Below, one piece after another: positions 36,055-45,448 of a stretch of DNA of 64,000 bases (the first letter of the stretch is position 1; each line of letters opens with the position of its first letter). A program made the position numbers and the translations under genes. Source of the DNA: Kosakonia sp. SMBL-WEM22 (GTDB taxonomy: Bacteria; Pseudomonadota; Gammaproteobacteria; Enterobacterales; Enterobacteriaceae); NCBI RefSeq assembly GCF_014490785.1, contig NZ_CP051488.1, forward strand, positions 124,001 through 188,000. The letters are read 5' to 3'. Below the pieces are notes generated by a model. The model searched no databases. It was given only the letters and a program-made list of their open reading frames with translations, and had not been told where the DNA came from.

Positions 36055-36403
36055 AATAGGAATACCTTTCGTAGGGTGGTGTGCGAGATAAAAGAAACAT
36101 GCACTGCTTAGAACGAGCAAATTCTTAACGCAGAATGGAATAGTGGCAATTACAGATTTTAATAGGCGGGTTACGTTTTTTCGTTTATTTGCTGATTTAT
36201 GACCCCGATCTTATTTTAAAAAAAATAAAACTGGTGTTGCATAAAAAGCCGGAAAGTATCTCGCAGCAATTTTTGCGGCTATTTTGCGAGCCAGCGCACG
36301 TTTGCGTATTCTCTCAATGGCAGTGTGAAATAACGTAATTGAGCAAGGCGCAGAGAGAATCCAGTATTAACTCAGATATGTTCACTCGCCAATGGAGCTC
36401 ATT
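36055..36403. promoter_or_regulatory. Divergent xylF/xylA control region with CRP-like site
   Basis: This 349-bp gene-free region lies between the two divergent xylose operons. It includes an A-rich run (36216-36232). A CRP-like site, TGCGA-GCCAGC-GCACG, is at 36285-36300, and the leader GCAGTGTGAAATAACG, nearly identical to what I recall upstream of K-12 xylA, is at about 36320. XylR must bind here on both sides, but I cannot place its boxes with confidence. Confidence 0.6.
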
Positions 36404-37726
36404 ATGCACGCTTATTTTGACCAGCTGGATCGGGTTCGTTTTGAAGGTTCAAAGAGTACGAATCCGCTCGCGTTTCGTCACTACAACCCGGATGAGCTGG
36501 TGCTCGGGAAACGCATGGAAGATCACCTGCGTTTCGCCGCCTGCTACTGGCACACTTTCTGCTGGAACGGCGCGGATATGTTTGGCGTCGGCTCCTTCGA
36601 TCGTCCCTGGCAACAGCCTGGCGAGGCGATGGCGCTGGCAAAACGCAAAGCCGATGTCGCCTTCGAATTTTTCCATAAGCTCAATGTGCCCTACTACTGC
36701 TTCCATGATGTCGATGTCTCCCCGGAAGGCGCCTCGTTGAGAGAGTACCTGAGCAACTTTGCCGAAATGGTTGATGTGCTGGGGGAAAAACAGCAGCAGA
36801 GCGGCGTCAAGCTGCTGTGGGGCACGGCAAACTGCTTCACTAACCCCCGTTACGGTGCGGGCGCGGCCACCAACCCGGACCCGGAAGTCTTCAGCTGGGC
36901 GGCAACCCAGGTGGTGAGCGCGATGAACGCCACCCATAAACTCGGCGGCGAAAACTACGTGCTGTGGGGGGGGCGTGAAGGGTATGAAACTCTGCTCAAT
37001 ACTGACCTCCGTCAGGAGCGCGAGCAGATTGGCCGCTTTATGAACATGGTGGTCGAGCATAAGCACAAAATCGGTTTCCGCGGCACGCTGCTGATTGAGC
37101 CAAAACCGCAGGAGCCGACCAAGCATCAGTATGACTACGACGCCGCGACCGTCTATGGCTTCCTCAAGCAGTTTGGGCTGGAGAAGGAGATCAAGCTCAA
37201 TATCGAAGCCAACCACGCCACCCTCGCGGGCCACTCCTTCCACCATGAAATCGCCACCGCCATTGCGCTGGGGCTGTTTGGCTCCGTCGACGCCAACCGC
37301 GGCGATCCGCAGCTCGGCTGGGATACCGACCAGTTCCCGAACAGCGTCGAAGAGAACGCTCTGGTGATGTATGAAATCATCAAAGCGGGCGGCTTCACCA
37401 CCGGCGGCCTCAACTTTGACGCCAAGGTGCGTCGCCAGAGCACCGATAAGTACGATCTCTTTTACGGCCATATCGGCGCGATGGACACCATGGCGCTGGC
37501 GCTGAAAATCGCCGCCCGCATGGTGGAAGAGGGCGAGCTGGATAAACGCGTCGCCAAACGCTACGCGGGCTGGAATGGTGAGCTGGGCCAGCAAATTTTG
37601 CAGGGGCAGCTTAGCCTTGCCGAGCTGGCGAAGTACGCTGAAGAGCAGAACCTGGCACCGCGTCATCAGAGCGGTCATCAGGAGCAACTGGAGAACCTGG
37701 TCAACGCCTATCTCTTCGATAAGTAA
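36404..37726 (+). CDS. xylA: D-xylose isomerase
   Basis: Interconverts D-xylose and D-xylulose; a metal-dependent TIM barrel, cytosolic. It has 440 residues from the ATG after GGAGCTCATT; the 4-residue upstream extension is unlikely. Catalytic His101 and Asp104 lie in YYCFHDVDVSPEG. The metal-site motifs LLIEPKPQEPTKHQYD and NIEANHATLAGH are intact. It forms an operon with xylB, 39 bp downstream. Confidence 0.97.
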   Translation: MHAYFDQLDRVRFEGSKSTNPLAFRHYNPDELVLGKRMEDHLRFAACYWHTFCWNGADMFGVGSFDRPWQQPGEAMALAKRKADVAFEFFHKLNVPYYCFHDVDVSPEGASLREYLSNFAEMVDVLGEKQQQSGVKLLWGTANCFTNPRYGAGAATNPDPEVFSWAATQVVSAMNATHKLGGENYVLWGGREGYETLLNTDLRQEREQIGRFMNMVVEHKHKIGFRGTLLIEPKPQEPTKHQYDYDAATVYGFLKQFGLEKEIKLNIEANHATLAGHSFHHEIATAIALGLFGSVDANRGDPQLGWDTDQFPNSVEENALVMYEIIKAGGFTTGGLNFDAKVRRQSTDKYDLFYGHIGAMDTMALALKIAARMVEEGELDKRVAKRYAGWNGELGQQILQGQLSLAELAKYAEEQNLAPRHQSGHQEQLENLVNAYLFDK

Positions 37727-37765
37727 CCGGCTTCTGCGCGGCACACTCAACAAGGAGTAGTCACT

Positions 37766-39220
37766 ATGTATATCGGGATCGATCTCGGTACCTCGGGCGT
37801 GAAGGCGATTCTGCTCGGTGAGCAGGGCGAGGTGCTGGCCTCCCATACGGAGAAACTCAGCGTCTCTCGCCCACACCCGCTATGGTCGGAGCAGGATCCC
37901 GAAAGCTGGTGGCAGGCGACGAATCGCGCCATCCGGGCGCTCGGCGCGGCGCACTCATTACAACAGGTGAAGGCCATCGGCCTTGCCGGGCAGATGCACG
38001 GCGCGACGCTGCTGGATAGTGAAAACCGCGTTCTGCGCCCGGCGATCCTCTGGAACGATGGTCGCTGTGGTGAGGAGTGCGGGCTGCTGGAGGCGCGGGT
38101 CGCTAATGCCCGTGCGATCACCGGCAACCTGATGATGCCGGGGTTTACCGCGCCGAAGCTGCTGTGGGTACAACGGCACGAGCCGGAGATCTTCGCAAAG
38201 GTGGCGAAGGTGCTGCTGCCGAAAGATTACCTGCGGCTGAAGATGTCCGGCGTTTATGCCAGCGATATGTCCGATGCCGCGGGCACCATGTGGCTCGATG
38301 TGGCGAAGCGCGACTGGAGCGATGAGATGCTCGCCGCCTGCTCGCTGTCGCGCAGCCATATGCCAACGCTGTTTGAAGGCAGCGAGATCACCGGCGAACT
38401 GCTGCCGGAGGTTGCCCGGCGCTGGTCGATGCCGGTGGTGCCGATTGTTGCAGGCGGCGGCGACAATGCCGCTGGCGCGGTCGGCGTCGGCATGGCGGAT
38501 GCGGGCCAGGCGATGCTCTCGCTCGGCACATCCGGTGTCTACTTTGCCGTCAGCGAAGGTTTCCTCAGCAAACCGGAAAGCGCGGTGCACAGCTTCTGTC
38601 ACGCACTGCCGGGGCGCTGGCACCTGATGTCGGTGATGCTGAGCGCCGCCTCCTGCCTGGATTGGGCGGCAAAACTGACCGGCATGGCGTCGGTGCAGGC
38701 ATTGATTAACGCCGCGCAGCAGGCGGATGAGAAAGCGGGCGATATCTGGTTTCTGCCCTATCTCTCCGGCGAGCGCACGCCGCATAACAACCCGCAGGCA
38801 AAGGGCGTCTTCTTTGGTCTGACCCATCAACACGGCCCGGCGGAGCTGGCGCGTGCGGTGCTGGAGGGGGTGGGATATGCGCTGGCAGACGGGATGGATG
38901 TCGTCCACGCCTGCGGCGTGACGCCGCAAAGCATTACCCTTATCGGCGGCGGCGCGCGCAGCGCCTGGTGGCGGCAGATGCTGGCGGATATCAGCGGCTT
39001 GCAGCTCGATTACCGCACCGGCGGGGATGTTGGCCCGGCGCTCGGCGCGGCGCGGCTGGCACAGATCGCCGTTAATCCCAACGTACCGCTGGCAATGCTG
39101 CTGCCGCAGCTCCCGGTGGAGCAGCAGCATCAGCCGGACGCGCAGCGCCACGCACACTATGCCGCGAAGCGCGATACCTTCCGCCGCATCTATCAGCAGC
39201 TGTTGCCGCTGATGTCATAA
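37766..39220 (+). CDS. xylB: Xylulokinase
   Basis: Phosphorylates D-xylulose to xylulose 5-phosphate, which enters the pentose phosphate pathway. It has 484 residues of the FGGY kinase family. The N-terminal phosphate loop is IGIDLGTSGVKA. The catalytic Asp233 lies in VAGGGDNAAGAVG. LIGGGARSAWWRQML is the C-terminal FGGY signature. It follows xylA on a clear AAGGAG ribosome-binding site. A GC-rich hairpin follows. Confidence 0.97.
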   Translation: MYIGIDLGTSGVKAILLGEQGEVLASHTEKLSVSRPHPLWSEQDPESWWQATNRAIRALGAAHSLQQVKAIGLAGQMHGATLLDSENRVLRPAILWNDGRCGEECGLLEARVANARAITGNLMMPGFTAPKLLWVQRHEPEIFAKVAKVLLPKDYLRLKMSGVYASDMSDAAGTMWLDVAKRDWSDEMLAACSLSRSHMPTLFEGSEITGELLPEVARRWSMPVVPIVAGGGDNAAGAVGVGMADAGQAMLSLGTSGVYFAVSEGFLSKPESAVHSFCHALPGRWHLMSVMLSAASCLDWAAKLTGMASVQALINAAQQADEKAGDIWFLPYLSGERTPHNNPQAKGVFFGLTHQHGPAELARAVLEGVGYALADGMDVVHACGVTPQSITLIGGGARSAWWRQMLADISGLQLDYRTGGDVGPALGAARLAQIAVNPNVPLAMLLPQLPVEQQHQPDAQRHAHYAAKRDTFRRIYQQLLPLMS

Positions 39221-39226
39221 CCTTTT

Positions 39227-39250
39227 CGGCCCGCTGGTAACGGTGGGCCG
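39227..39250 (+). other. GC-rich hairpin after xylB
   Basis: CGGCCC (39227-39232) pairs with GGGCCG (39245-39250), 6 bp after the xylB stop. No T-run follows immediately, so termination is doubtful. Confidence 0.4.
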
Positions 39251-39341
39251 TAATCACCCTGATGTTGTCCTTTTTTGGTCTTAGCAGCAGCGTAAAGCCT
39301 TGCCAGAATAGCGTTAACCCCACTGAGCAAGGAGTCCTGAA

Positions 39342-39878
39342 ATGACCCGTACCGCCCTGATTAACATCGATACCCAGCAATCCTTTTTCCACCGTGACTT
39401 CTGGCAGGATAACGACTTTCCTGCCTTCCAGCAGGCGCTGCTGACGCTGATTGCAGGCTGTCAGGCGCGCGGTATTCCGCTGGTGGATATCTTTCACGTC
39501 GCCGACAGCGGCCCCTTCTCACTGGAGAGCGGCTTCGTGAAACCGATGCCCTTTTTGCAGCACCAGGCAGATGTCACTTTCCATAAGCATGTCCACAACG
39601 CCTTTACCGATACCGGCCTCGATCGCTGGCTGCGTCAGCGCGATATCAATCATCTGATCATTTGTGGTATTCGTACGGAGCAGTGCTGTGAAACGACCGC
39701 CAGGGTGGCATCGGATCTGGGCTATCGCGTCACCTTCGTCAGCGAAGCGACGCTCACTTTCCCGATGACACACAATGGTGTGACGCTTGATAGCCACACG
39801 CTGCGCCACCGCACGGAAACCGTGCTCGTTGGGCGCTTTGCCGCCATTAAAACCGTCCAGGAGACGCTGGAACAATAA
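39342..39878 (+). CDS. Isochorismatase-fold cysteine hydrolase
   Basis: Cytosolic hydrolase of the isochorismatase/nicotinamidase superfamily, 178 residues. The family catalytic triad is visible: Asp10 (ALINIDTQQSFF), Lys82 (TFHKHVHNAF) and Cys115 in ICGIRTEQCCETTARVASDLG. The substrate cannot be read from sequence. The next gene starts immediately after its stop (no gap), so it is co-transcribed with a GlxA-type regulator. In K-12 this place between xylB and wecH holds yiaB-yiaA, so the pair is a lineage-specific replacement. The upstream AAGGAG is strong. Confidence 0.85.
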   Translation: MTRTALINIDTQQSFFHRDFWQDNDFPAFQQALLTLIAGCQARGIPLVDIFHVADSGPFSLESGFVKPMPFLQHQADVTFHKHVHNAFTDTGLDRWLRQRDINHLIICGIRTEQCCETTARVASDLGYRVTFVSEATLTFPMTHNGVTLDSHTLRHRTETVLVGRFAAIKTVQETLEQ

Positions 39879-40796
39879 ATGTGTGATGTCTGGTTTGTGA
39901 TGCTGCCCGGCGTGCTGGCGCTCGATATGGCTGGTCCGGCAGAGACCTTCGCGCAGGCGCAGGAGACCTTTCGCCTGCACTACATCGGCCCGCAAGCGGA
40001 GGTGGCAACCTCCCTTGGCTTAACGATGGGCAACATCGCGCCGTTGCCGGAGAGATTGCCGGAGGGGAGCCTGCTGGTGCTGCCCGGCGTCAGCGACTCG
40101 TCGCGTTTATTCGACACGCCGCAGGCAACGCAGGTGCGCAACTGGTTGATGCGCCTGCAACCTCTGCTCCACCGCCGGGCGATTACGCTGATGTGCGTCT
40201 GTTCCGGCGCGATGCTGGCGGCAAAAGCCGGGCTGTTGAACGGGGTTCAGTGTACGACCCATCACAATGTGATTGCCCGTTTGCAGGCACTCGAACCGGC
40301 GGCGCTGGTGAAAGAGAACCGGATTTTTATTGAGGATCGCGGTATCTGGACCAGCGCGGGCATCACCTCAGGCATCGATCTCGCCCTGCACATTATTAAC
40401 CGTTTATGCGGGCCGGCGCGTGCGCTGGCAGTGGCGCGCGAAATGGTGGTCTGGTTTCGCCGCTCCGGCGACGACCCGCAGCTTTCACCGTGGCTGCGCT
40501 ATCGCAACCATCTCCATCCGGCGGTGCACCGTGCGCAGGATGCGCTGACTGCGGAACCGCAAAAGGCCTGGCAACTGGCGGAGATCGCCGCGCAGGCACA
40601 CGTCAGCGCCCGGCATCTGACCCGTCTTTTTCAGCAGCATCTGGGGATCAGCGTGCGCGACTATCTTGAGCAGCTACGGCTGGTGATTGCCGAGCAGGCG
40701 CTATTGCAGGGCCAGGGTGCGGAGCAGGCGGCGTTGGCCGCCGGTTTCTCCTCCCCGCGCCAGCTGCACCGGGCGCGGGCGCGCATCACTAGCTGA
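39879..40796 (+). CDS. GlxA-family AraC-type transcriptional regulator
   Basis: The protein has 305 residues. The N-terminal DJ-1/PfpI-like domain (1-190) has the nucleophile-elbow segment LMCVCSGAMLAAKAG. The C-terminal AraC DNA-binding domain has two helix-turn-helices (LAEIAAQAHVSARHLTRLFQ, then QAALAAGFSSPRQLHRAR). The ATG abuts the stop of the isochorismatase gene, implying it regulates that gene or a shared pathway. Its 3' end overlaps the convergent wecH by 8 bp. The ligand is unknown; such regulators often sense amide or nitrogen compounds, which would be inference here. Confidence 0.85.
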   Translation: MCDVWFVMLPGVLALDMAGPAETFAQAQETFRLHYIGPQAEVATSLGLTMGNIAPLPERLPEGSLLVLPGVSDSSRLFDTPQATQVRNWLMRLQPLLHRRAITLMCVCSGAMLAAKAGLLNGVQCTTHHNVIARLQALEPAALVKENRIFIEDRGIWTSAGITSGIDLALHIINRLCGPARALAVAREMVVWFRRSGDDPQLSPWLRYRNHLHPAVHRAQDALTAEPQKAWQLAEIAAQAHVSARHLTRLFQQHLGISVRDYLEQLRLVIAEQALLQGQGAEQAALAAGFSSPRQLHRARARITS

Positions 40797-41787
40797 CAAA
40801 CCGCCGCCGGTCGATGCGCTGCACCAGCATGGAGAGCGCCAGGCTTGCTGACAGCGCCGCGCAGAAGACCCACAGAATGTCGAGCAGCGGCCAGTTTTGC
40901 ACCTCCACACCGCGCGTGCGCAGCGCATGAATAATCAGCGCGTGGAAACCGTAAATGCCCAGCGAGTGGCGCGAAATCAGCGCCAGCCCCGGCAGGGTAC
41001 GACTATTGAGGGTGTTTTTGACCAGCGTAAAGAGCGCGATGGCGCAGAGGAAAACCATCGGGCCGCAGTAAAGATACCAGGTATCAGCGAAGTTGCCGCG
41101 CCATCTCAGCTCATGCAGCGTACCGCGTGAAATCGCCACCACCGCCAGCACCACCACCGCGGCGCTGAGCCAGCTCAGCGCGCGTTTTTGCGTCTCCATC
41201 ATGCCGATGGCGCGCCCGAGGATGGCGTAGAGCACGTAGTAAAAGGTGTCGCCATTGATGTAAAGATTGATCGGTAGCCACTCCACACCGCCGCTTTTCA
41301 GCGTCACCAGATTGGGGTTGGCGACAATGCCAATTACTGCAATTAACGCCAGCAGCATCTTGCCGCTCAGGGCTTTGACCTGAATTAACGGCGAGACCAG
41401 GTAGATAACGATGACGGCGAAGAAGAACCACAGGTGGTAAAAAATCGGCTTTTGCAGGATGTTCTTCAGCGACAGGTCGCTGTTAATTGAGGTAAACAGC
41501 ACGATATAGAGCAGGGCGATCGCGCTATAAAACAGTAGACAGAGGGCGATGCGCAAAAAGTGGCGCGGCTGGGCGCTGCGTTCGCCATAGAAGAGGTAGC
41601 CTGAAATCATAAAAAAGAGGGGAACGCTGACCCGCGAGGCGGAGTTGAGCAGATTGGCAACGTTCCAGTCGAAGCTGGTCACCGTGGCCGGATTAGTAAT
41701 GTACCAGGTGGTGGTGTGGATCATGACCACCATTAAACAGGCTATCCCGCGTAAATTATCTATCCAGTGAATTTTTGATGGCATCAC
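40789..41787 (-). CDS. wecH: Enterobacterial common antigen O-acetyltransferase WecH (acyltransferase 3 family)
   Basis: Inner-membrane acyltransferase (formerly yiaH) that O-acetylates GlcNAc residues of enterobacterial common antigen in E. coli. It has 332 residues and about ten hydrophobic helices. The N-terminal acyltransferase-3 signature IHWIDNLRGIACLMVVMIHT carries the conserved Arg and His. SVPLFFMISGYLFYGER and RHSLGIYGFHALIIH are further family segments. It converges with the GlxA-type regulator and diverges from ysaB. Confidence 0.93.
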   Translation of the reverse strand: MMPSKIHWIDNLRGIACLMVVMIHTTTWYITNPATVTSFDWNVANLLNSASRVSVPLFFMISGYLFYGERSAQPRHFLRIALCLLFYSAIALLYIVLFTSINSDLSLKNILQKPIFYHLWFFFAVIVIYLVSPLIQVKALSGKMLLALIAVIGIVANPNLVTLKSGGVEWLPINLYINGDTFYYVLYAILGRAIGMMETQKRALSWLSAAVVVLAVVAISRGTLHELRWRGNFADTWYLYCGPMVFLCAIALFTLVKNTLNSRTLPGLALISRHSLGIYGFHALIIHALRTRGVEVQNWPLLDILWVFCAALSASLALSMLVQRIDRRRFVS

Positions 41788-41955
41788 TTCCTCAATTTCT
41801 TATTGTCGACAACTATCCTAAGAGTGGTAATTTACCTGCGTATCTCTTTGGATAATTCTGAGTTTTCCCCCGCGTGGTTGTGCACTAAGCGCAGTGCTGC
41901 ACAATGGCGTTTTTGGCCGTTTACCCTATCAGCCCGCAAGGAAATGCGTAAGAAA

Positions 41956-42255
41956 ATGATGAAGTTTACTCTACCCATGCTGATGCTGCTGCTGGCGGGT
42001 TGCAGCGCGCCCGAGAAAATGCCGGAGCAGAAGGCGCAAACGGCGCGGCCTGGCCCGACGCGCTCCCTCGATATGGAGCAGCTCTGCCGGGAAAATGCCG
42101 CGCACCGCTACAACACCGGGGCGGAGAAAGTAAACGTTACCGGCTTCGAACAGTACCAGGGAAGTTACGAAATGCGTGGCGTGACGCCGCGTCATGAAGC
42201 GTTTGTCTGCACTTTTGACGCTGAAGGGCAGTTTTTGCACCTTTCGATGCGTTAA
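41956..42255 (+). CDS. ysaB: Small lipoprotein YsaB
   Basis: The protein has 99 residues, equal to K-12. The signal peptide MMKFTLPMLMLLLAGC ends in a lipobox (LLAGC), so the mature protein begins at a lipid-modified Cys16. The mature part has LDMEQLCRENAAHRYNTGAEK and VCTFDAEGQFLHLSMR, strongly conserved. The start at 41956 is favoured by length; ATG 41944 is an alternative directly after AAGGAA. No function is known. It lies just upstream of glyQ. Confidence 0.85.
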   Translation: MMKFTLPMLMLLLAGCSAPEKMPEQKAQTARPGPTRSLDMEQLCRENAAHRYNTGAEKVNVTGFEQYQGSYEMRGVTPRHEAFVCTFDAEGQFLHLSMR

Positions 42256-42390
42256 GCCCCACAATACGCGCCAATGCCGCCGCTATTTCCCAATTTTCCG
42301 TAAACAACCCCGTTTCGTACTGTATATCTTGCAGTCAGCGGGTATACTGGTCGCTTCCTTTAAATCCACACGTATCCAGCACGAAATAAT

Positions 42391-43302
42391 ATGCAAAAGT
42401 TTGATACCAGGACCTTTCAGGGTCTGATCCTGACCTTACAGGATTATTGGGCTCGTCAGGGCTGCACCATCGTTCAACCTCTGGACATGGAAGTGGGTGC
42501 CGGTACTTCGCACCCGATGACCAGCCTGCGCGCGCTGGGCCCGGAGCCGATGGCAACTGCCTACGTTCAGCCTTCCCGCCGCCCGACCGATGGTCGCTAC
42601 GGCGAAAACCCGAACCGCTTACAGCACTACTATCAGTTCCAGGTGGTGATTAAACCCTCTCCGGACAACATTCAGGAACTGTACCTCGGGTCACTGAAAG
42701 AGCTGGGTATGGACCCGACCATTCACGATATTCGTTTCGTGGAAGATAACTGGGAGAACCCGACGCTGGGCGCCTGGGGTCTTGGCTGGGAAGTGTGGCT
42801 TAACGGCATGGAAGTGACGCAGTTTACCTACTTCCAGCAGGTTGGCGGCCTTGAGTGCAAGCCGATCACCGGCGAGATCACCTACGGTCTGGAACGTCTG
42901 GCGATGTACATTCAGGGCGTAGACAGCGTCTACGATCTGGTCTGGAGCGACGGCCCGCTGGGTAAAACCACCTACGGCGACGTGTTCCATCAAAATGAAG
43001 TGGAGCAGTCCACTTACAACTTCGAATACGCCGATGTCGACTTCCTCTTCACCTGCTTTGAGCAGTATGAGAAAGAGGCTCAGCAGCTGCTGGCGCTGGA
43101 AAACCCGCTGCCGCTGCCGGCTTACGAACGCATTCTGAAAGCCGCCCACAGCTTCAACCTGCTTGATGCGCGTAAAGCCATCTCCGTCACCGAACGCCAG
43201 CGCTACATTCTGCGCATTCGTACGCTGACCAAAGCAGTCGCTGAAGCCTATTACGCTTCCCGTGAAGCCCTTGGCTTCCCGATGTGCAACAGAAATAAAT
43301 AA
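42391..43302 (+). CDS. glyQ: Glycine--tRNA ligase alpha subunit
   Basis: Catalytic-core subunit of the heterotetrameric (alpha2beta2) class II glycyl-tRNA synthetase. It has 303 residues. QKFDTRTFQGLILTLQDYWA starts the protein; motif elements include RPTDGRYGENPNRLQHYYQ and EITYGLERLAMYIQG (motif 3). It is co-directional with glyS, 9 bp apart. A possible -10 (TATACT) lies about 50 bp upstream at 42343-42348, but no convincing -35 partner is visible. Confidence 0.97.
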   Translation: MQKFDTRTFQGLILTLQDYWARQGCTIVQPLDMEVGAGTSHPMTSLRALGPEPMATAYVQPSRRPTDGRYGENPNRLQHYYQFQVVIKPSPDNIQELYLGSLKELGMDPTIHDIRFVEDNWENPTLGAWGLGWEVWLNGMEVTQFTYFQQVGGLECKPITGEITYGLERLAMYIQGVDSVYDLVWSDGPLGKTTYGDVFHQNEVEQSTYNFEYADVDFLFTCFEQYEKEAQQLLALENPLPLPAYERILKAAHSFNLLDARKAISVTERQRYILRIRTLTKAVAEAYYASREALGFPMCNRNK

Positions 43303-43311
43303 GAGGCGGCC

Positions 43312-45381
43312 ATGTCAGAGAAAACATTCCTGGTGGAGATCGGCACCGAAGAGCTGCCACCAAAAGCGCTGCGCAGCCTGGCGGAGTCCTTCGCTGCCAA
43401 CTTTACCGCTGAGCTGGATGCGGCAGGCGTTGCCCACGGCGACGTTAAATGGTTCGCCGCGCCGCGCCGTCTGGCGCTGAAAGTGGCTAACCTTGCCGCC
43501 GCGCAGCCGGATCGCGAAGTTGAAAAACGCGGCCCGGCCATCGCCCAGGCGTTTGACGCGGAAGGCAAACCGAGCAAAGCGGCTGAAGGCTGGGCGCGCG
43601 GCTGCGGTATCACCGTCGATCAGGCCGAGCGTCTGACCACCGATAAAGGCGAATGGCTGCTCTATCGCGCCCATGTCAAAGGCGAAAGCATCGAAGCGCT
43701 GCTGCCGAACATGATCGCCACCTCGCTTAGCAAACTGCCGATCCCGAAACTGATGCGCTGGGGCGCGTCGGACGTGCACTTTGTGCGTCCGGTTCACACC
43801 GTTACCCTGCTGCTGGGCGACCAGCTGGTGCCGGCAACGATCCTTGGCATTCACTCCGATCGCGTGATCCGCGGCCACCGCTTTATGGGCGAGCCGGAGT
43901 TCACCATCGACAACGCCGATCAGTACCCGCAGATCCTGCTGGAGCGCGGCAAAGTGATGGCCGATTACGCCGAGCGTAAAGCCAAAATCAAAGCGGACGC
44001 CGAAGAAGCGGCGCGCAAGATTGGCGGTAAAGCCGATCTGAGCGACAGCCTGCTGGAAGAGGTTACCTCTCTGGTTGAGTGGCCGGTGGTGCTGACGGCG
44101 AAGTTCGAAGAGAAATTCCTCGCCGTTCCGGCAGAAGCGCTGGTCTACACCATGAAGGGTGACCAGAAATACTTCCCGGTGTATGGCAACGACGGCAAAC
44201 TGCTGCCAAATTTCATCTTCGTCGCCAATATCGAGTCGAAAGATCCGCAACAGATTATCTCCGGTAATGAAAAAGTGGTGCGCCCGCGTCTGGCGGATGC
44301 CGAGTTCTTCTTCAATACCGACCGTAAAAAACGCCTGGAAGATCACCTGCCGCGTCTGCAAACCGTGCTGTTCCAGCAGCAGCTCGGCACGCTGCGCGAC
44401 AAGACCGATCGTATTCAGGCGCTGGCGGGCTGGATTGCCGGTCAGATTGGCGCAGATGTGAACCACGCCACGCGCGCGGGCTTGCTCTCCAAATGCGATC
44501 TGATGACCAACATGGTGTTTGAGTTTACCGACACCCAGGGCGTGATGGGCATGCACTATGCGCGTCACGACGGCGAAGCGGAAGACGTTGCCGTTGCGCT
44601 GAACGAGCAGTATCAGCCGCGCTTTGCCGGTGACGATCTGCCCTCTAACCCGGTAGCCTGCGCTGTAGCGATTGCCGATAAGATGGATACTCTCGCGGGG
44701 ATCTTTGGTATCGGCCAGCACCCGAAAGGCGATAAAGACCCGTTCGCGCTGCGTCGTGCCGCGCTCGGCGTGCTGCGTATTATCGTTGAGAAGAACCTGG
44801 CGCTGGATCTGCAAACGCTGACCGAAGAGGCAGTGCGTCTCTACGGCGATAAGCTGACGAACGCTAAAGTGGTCGACGATGTGATCGACTTTATGCTGGG
44901 CCGCTTCCGCGCCTGGTATCAGGACGAAGGCTACAGCGTTGATACCATTCAGGCAGTGCTGGCGCGCCGTCCGACCAAACCGGCCGATTTCGACGCGCGT
45001 ATGAAGGCGGTGTCTCACTTCCGTACGCTGGAAGAGGCGGCGGCGCTGGCGGCAGCCAACAAGCGCGTCTCCAACATCCTGGCGAAATCTGATGAAACGC
45101 TGAATGAGAACGTGCAGGCGGCGGTGCTGAAAGAGGCGGCAGAGATCAAGCTGGCGGGCAATGTGGTGGTGCTGCGCGATACCCTGCAGCCGTTCTTTGC
45201 TGAAGGGCGCTATCAGGAAGCGTTGATTGAGCTGGCGCAGCTGCGCGAGCCGGTGGATGAGTTCTTTGAGAACGTGATGGTGAACGCCGACGATAAAGAG
45301 GTGCGCATCAACCGCCTGACGCTGCTGGCGAAACTGCGTGAACTCTTCCTGCAAGTGGCGGATATTTCGCTGCTGCAGTAA
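43312..45381 (+). CDS. glyS: Glycine--tRNA ligase beta subunit
   Basis: The tRNA-binding subunit of bacterial-type glycyl-tRNA synthetase. It has 689 residues, equal to E. coli. The N-terminal SEKTFLVEIGTEELPPKALR and ALVYTMKGDQKYFPVY segments are diagnostic. An HD-like domain (GVMGMHYARHDGE) and a C-terminal anticodon-binding region follow. The ATG follows AAGAGGCGGCC. An intrinsic terminator and a REP array follow directly. Confidence 0.97.
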   Translation: MSEKTFLVEIGTEELPPKALRSLAESFAANFTAELDAAGVAHGDVKWFAAPRRLALKVANLAAAQPDREVEKRGPAIAQAFDAEGKPSKAAEGWARGCGITVDQAERLTTDKGEWLLYRAHVKGESIEALLPNMIATSLSKLPIPKLMRWGASDVHFVRPVHTVTLLLGDQLVPATILGIHSDRVIRGHRFMGEPEFTIDNADQYPQILLERGKVMADYAERKAKIKADAEEAARKIGGKADLSDSLLEEVTSLVEWPVVLTAKFEEKFLAVPAEALVYTMKGDQKYFPVYGNDGKLLPNFIFVANIESKDPQQIISGNEKVVRPRLADAEFFFNTDRKKRLEDHLPRLQTVLFQQQLGTLRDKTDRIQALAGWIAGQIGADVNHATRAGLLSKCDLMTNMVFEFTDTQGVMGMHYARHDGEAEDVAVALNEQYQPRFAGDDLPSNPVACAVAIADKMDTLAGIFGIGQHPKGDKDPFALRRAALGVLRIIVEKNLALDLQTLTEEAVRLYGDKLTNAKVVDDVIDFMLGRFRAWYQDEGYSVDTIQAVLARRPTKPADFDARMKAVSHFRTLEEAAALAAANKRVSNILAKSDETLNENVQAAVLKEAAEIKLAGNVVVLRDTLQPFFAEGRYQEALIELAQLREPVDEFFENVMVNADDKEVRINRLTLLAKLRELFLQVADISLLQ

Positions 45382-45394
45382 TCGTTCAGACGAT

Positions 45395-45421
45395 GAAAAA
45401 CCCGCTACGGCGGGTTTTTTT
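45395..45421 (+). terminator. Intrinsic terminator of glyQS
   Basis: AAAAACCCGC-TACG-GCGGGTTTTTT: a GC stem with a TACG loop flanked by an A-run and a T-run, 14 bp after the glyS stop. Confidence 0.92.
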
Positions 45422-45448
45422 ATGCTCCGATTTTGCCGGGAAGCGTGT

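Noticed and set aside
36449..37876. 475-residue antisense frame over xylA and the xylB start
   Set aside because: Shadow of xylA; composition rich in His/Arg/Gln without any recognisable domain.
42300..42390. Complete sigma-70 promoter for glyQ
   Set aside because: A TATACT -10 is clear, but the only TTGCAG is 8 bp away and no good -35 is at 16-18 bp.
43315..45354. 679-residue antisense frame over glyS
   Set aside because: A shadow frame caused by high GC and codon bias; glyS is a fully conserved gene on the other strand.
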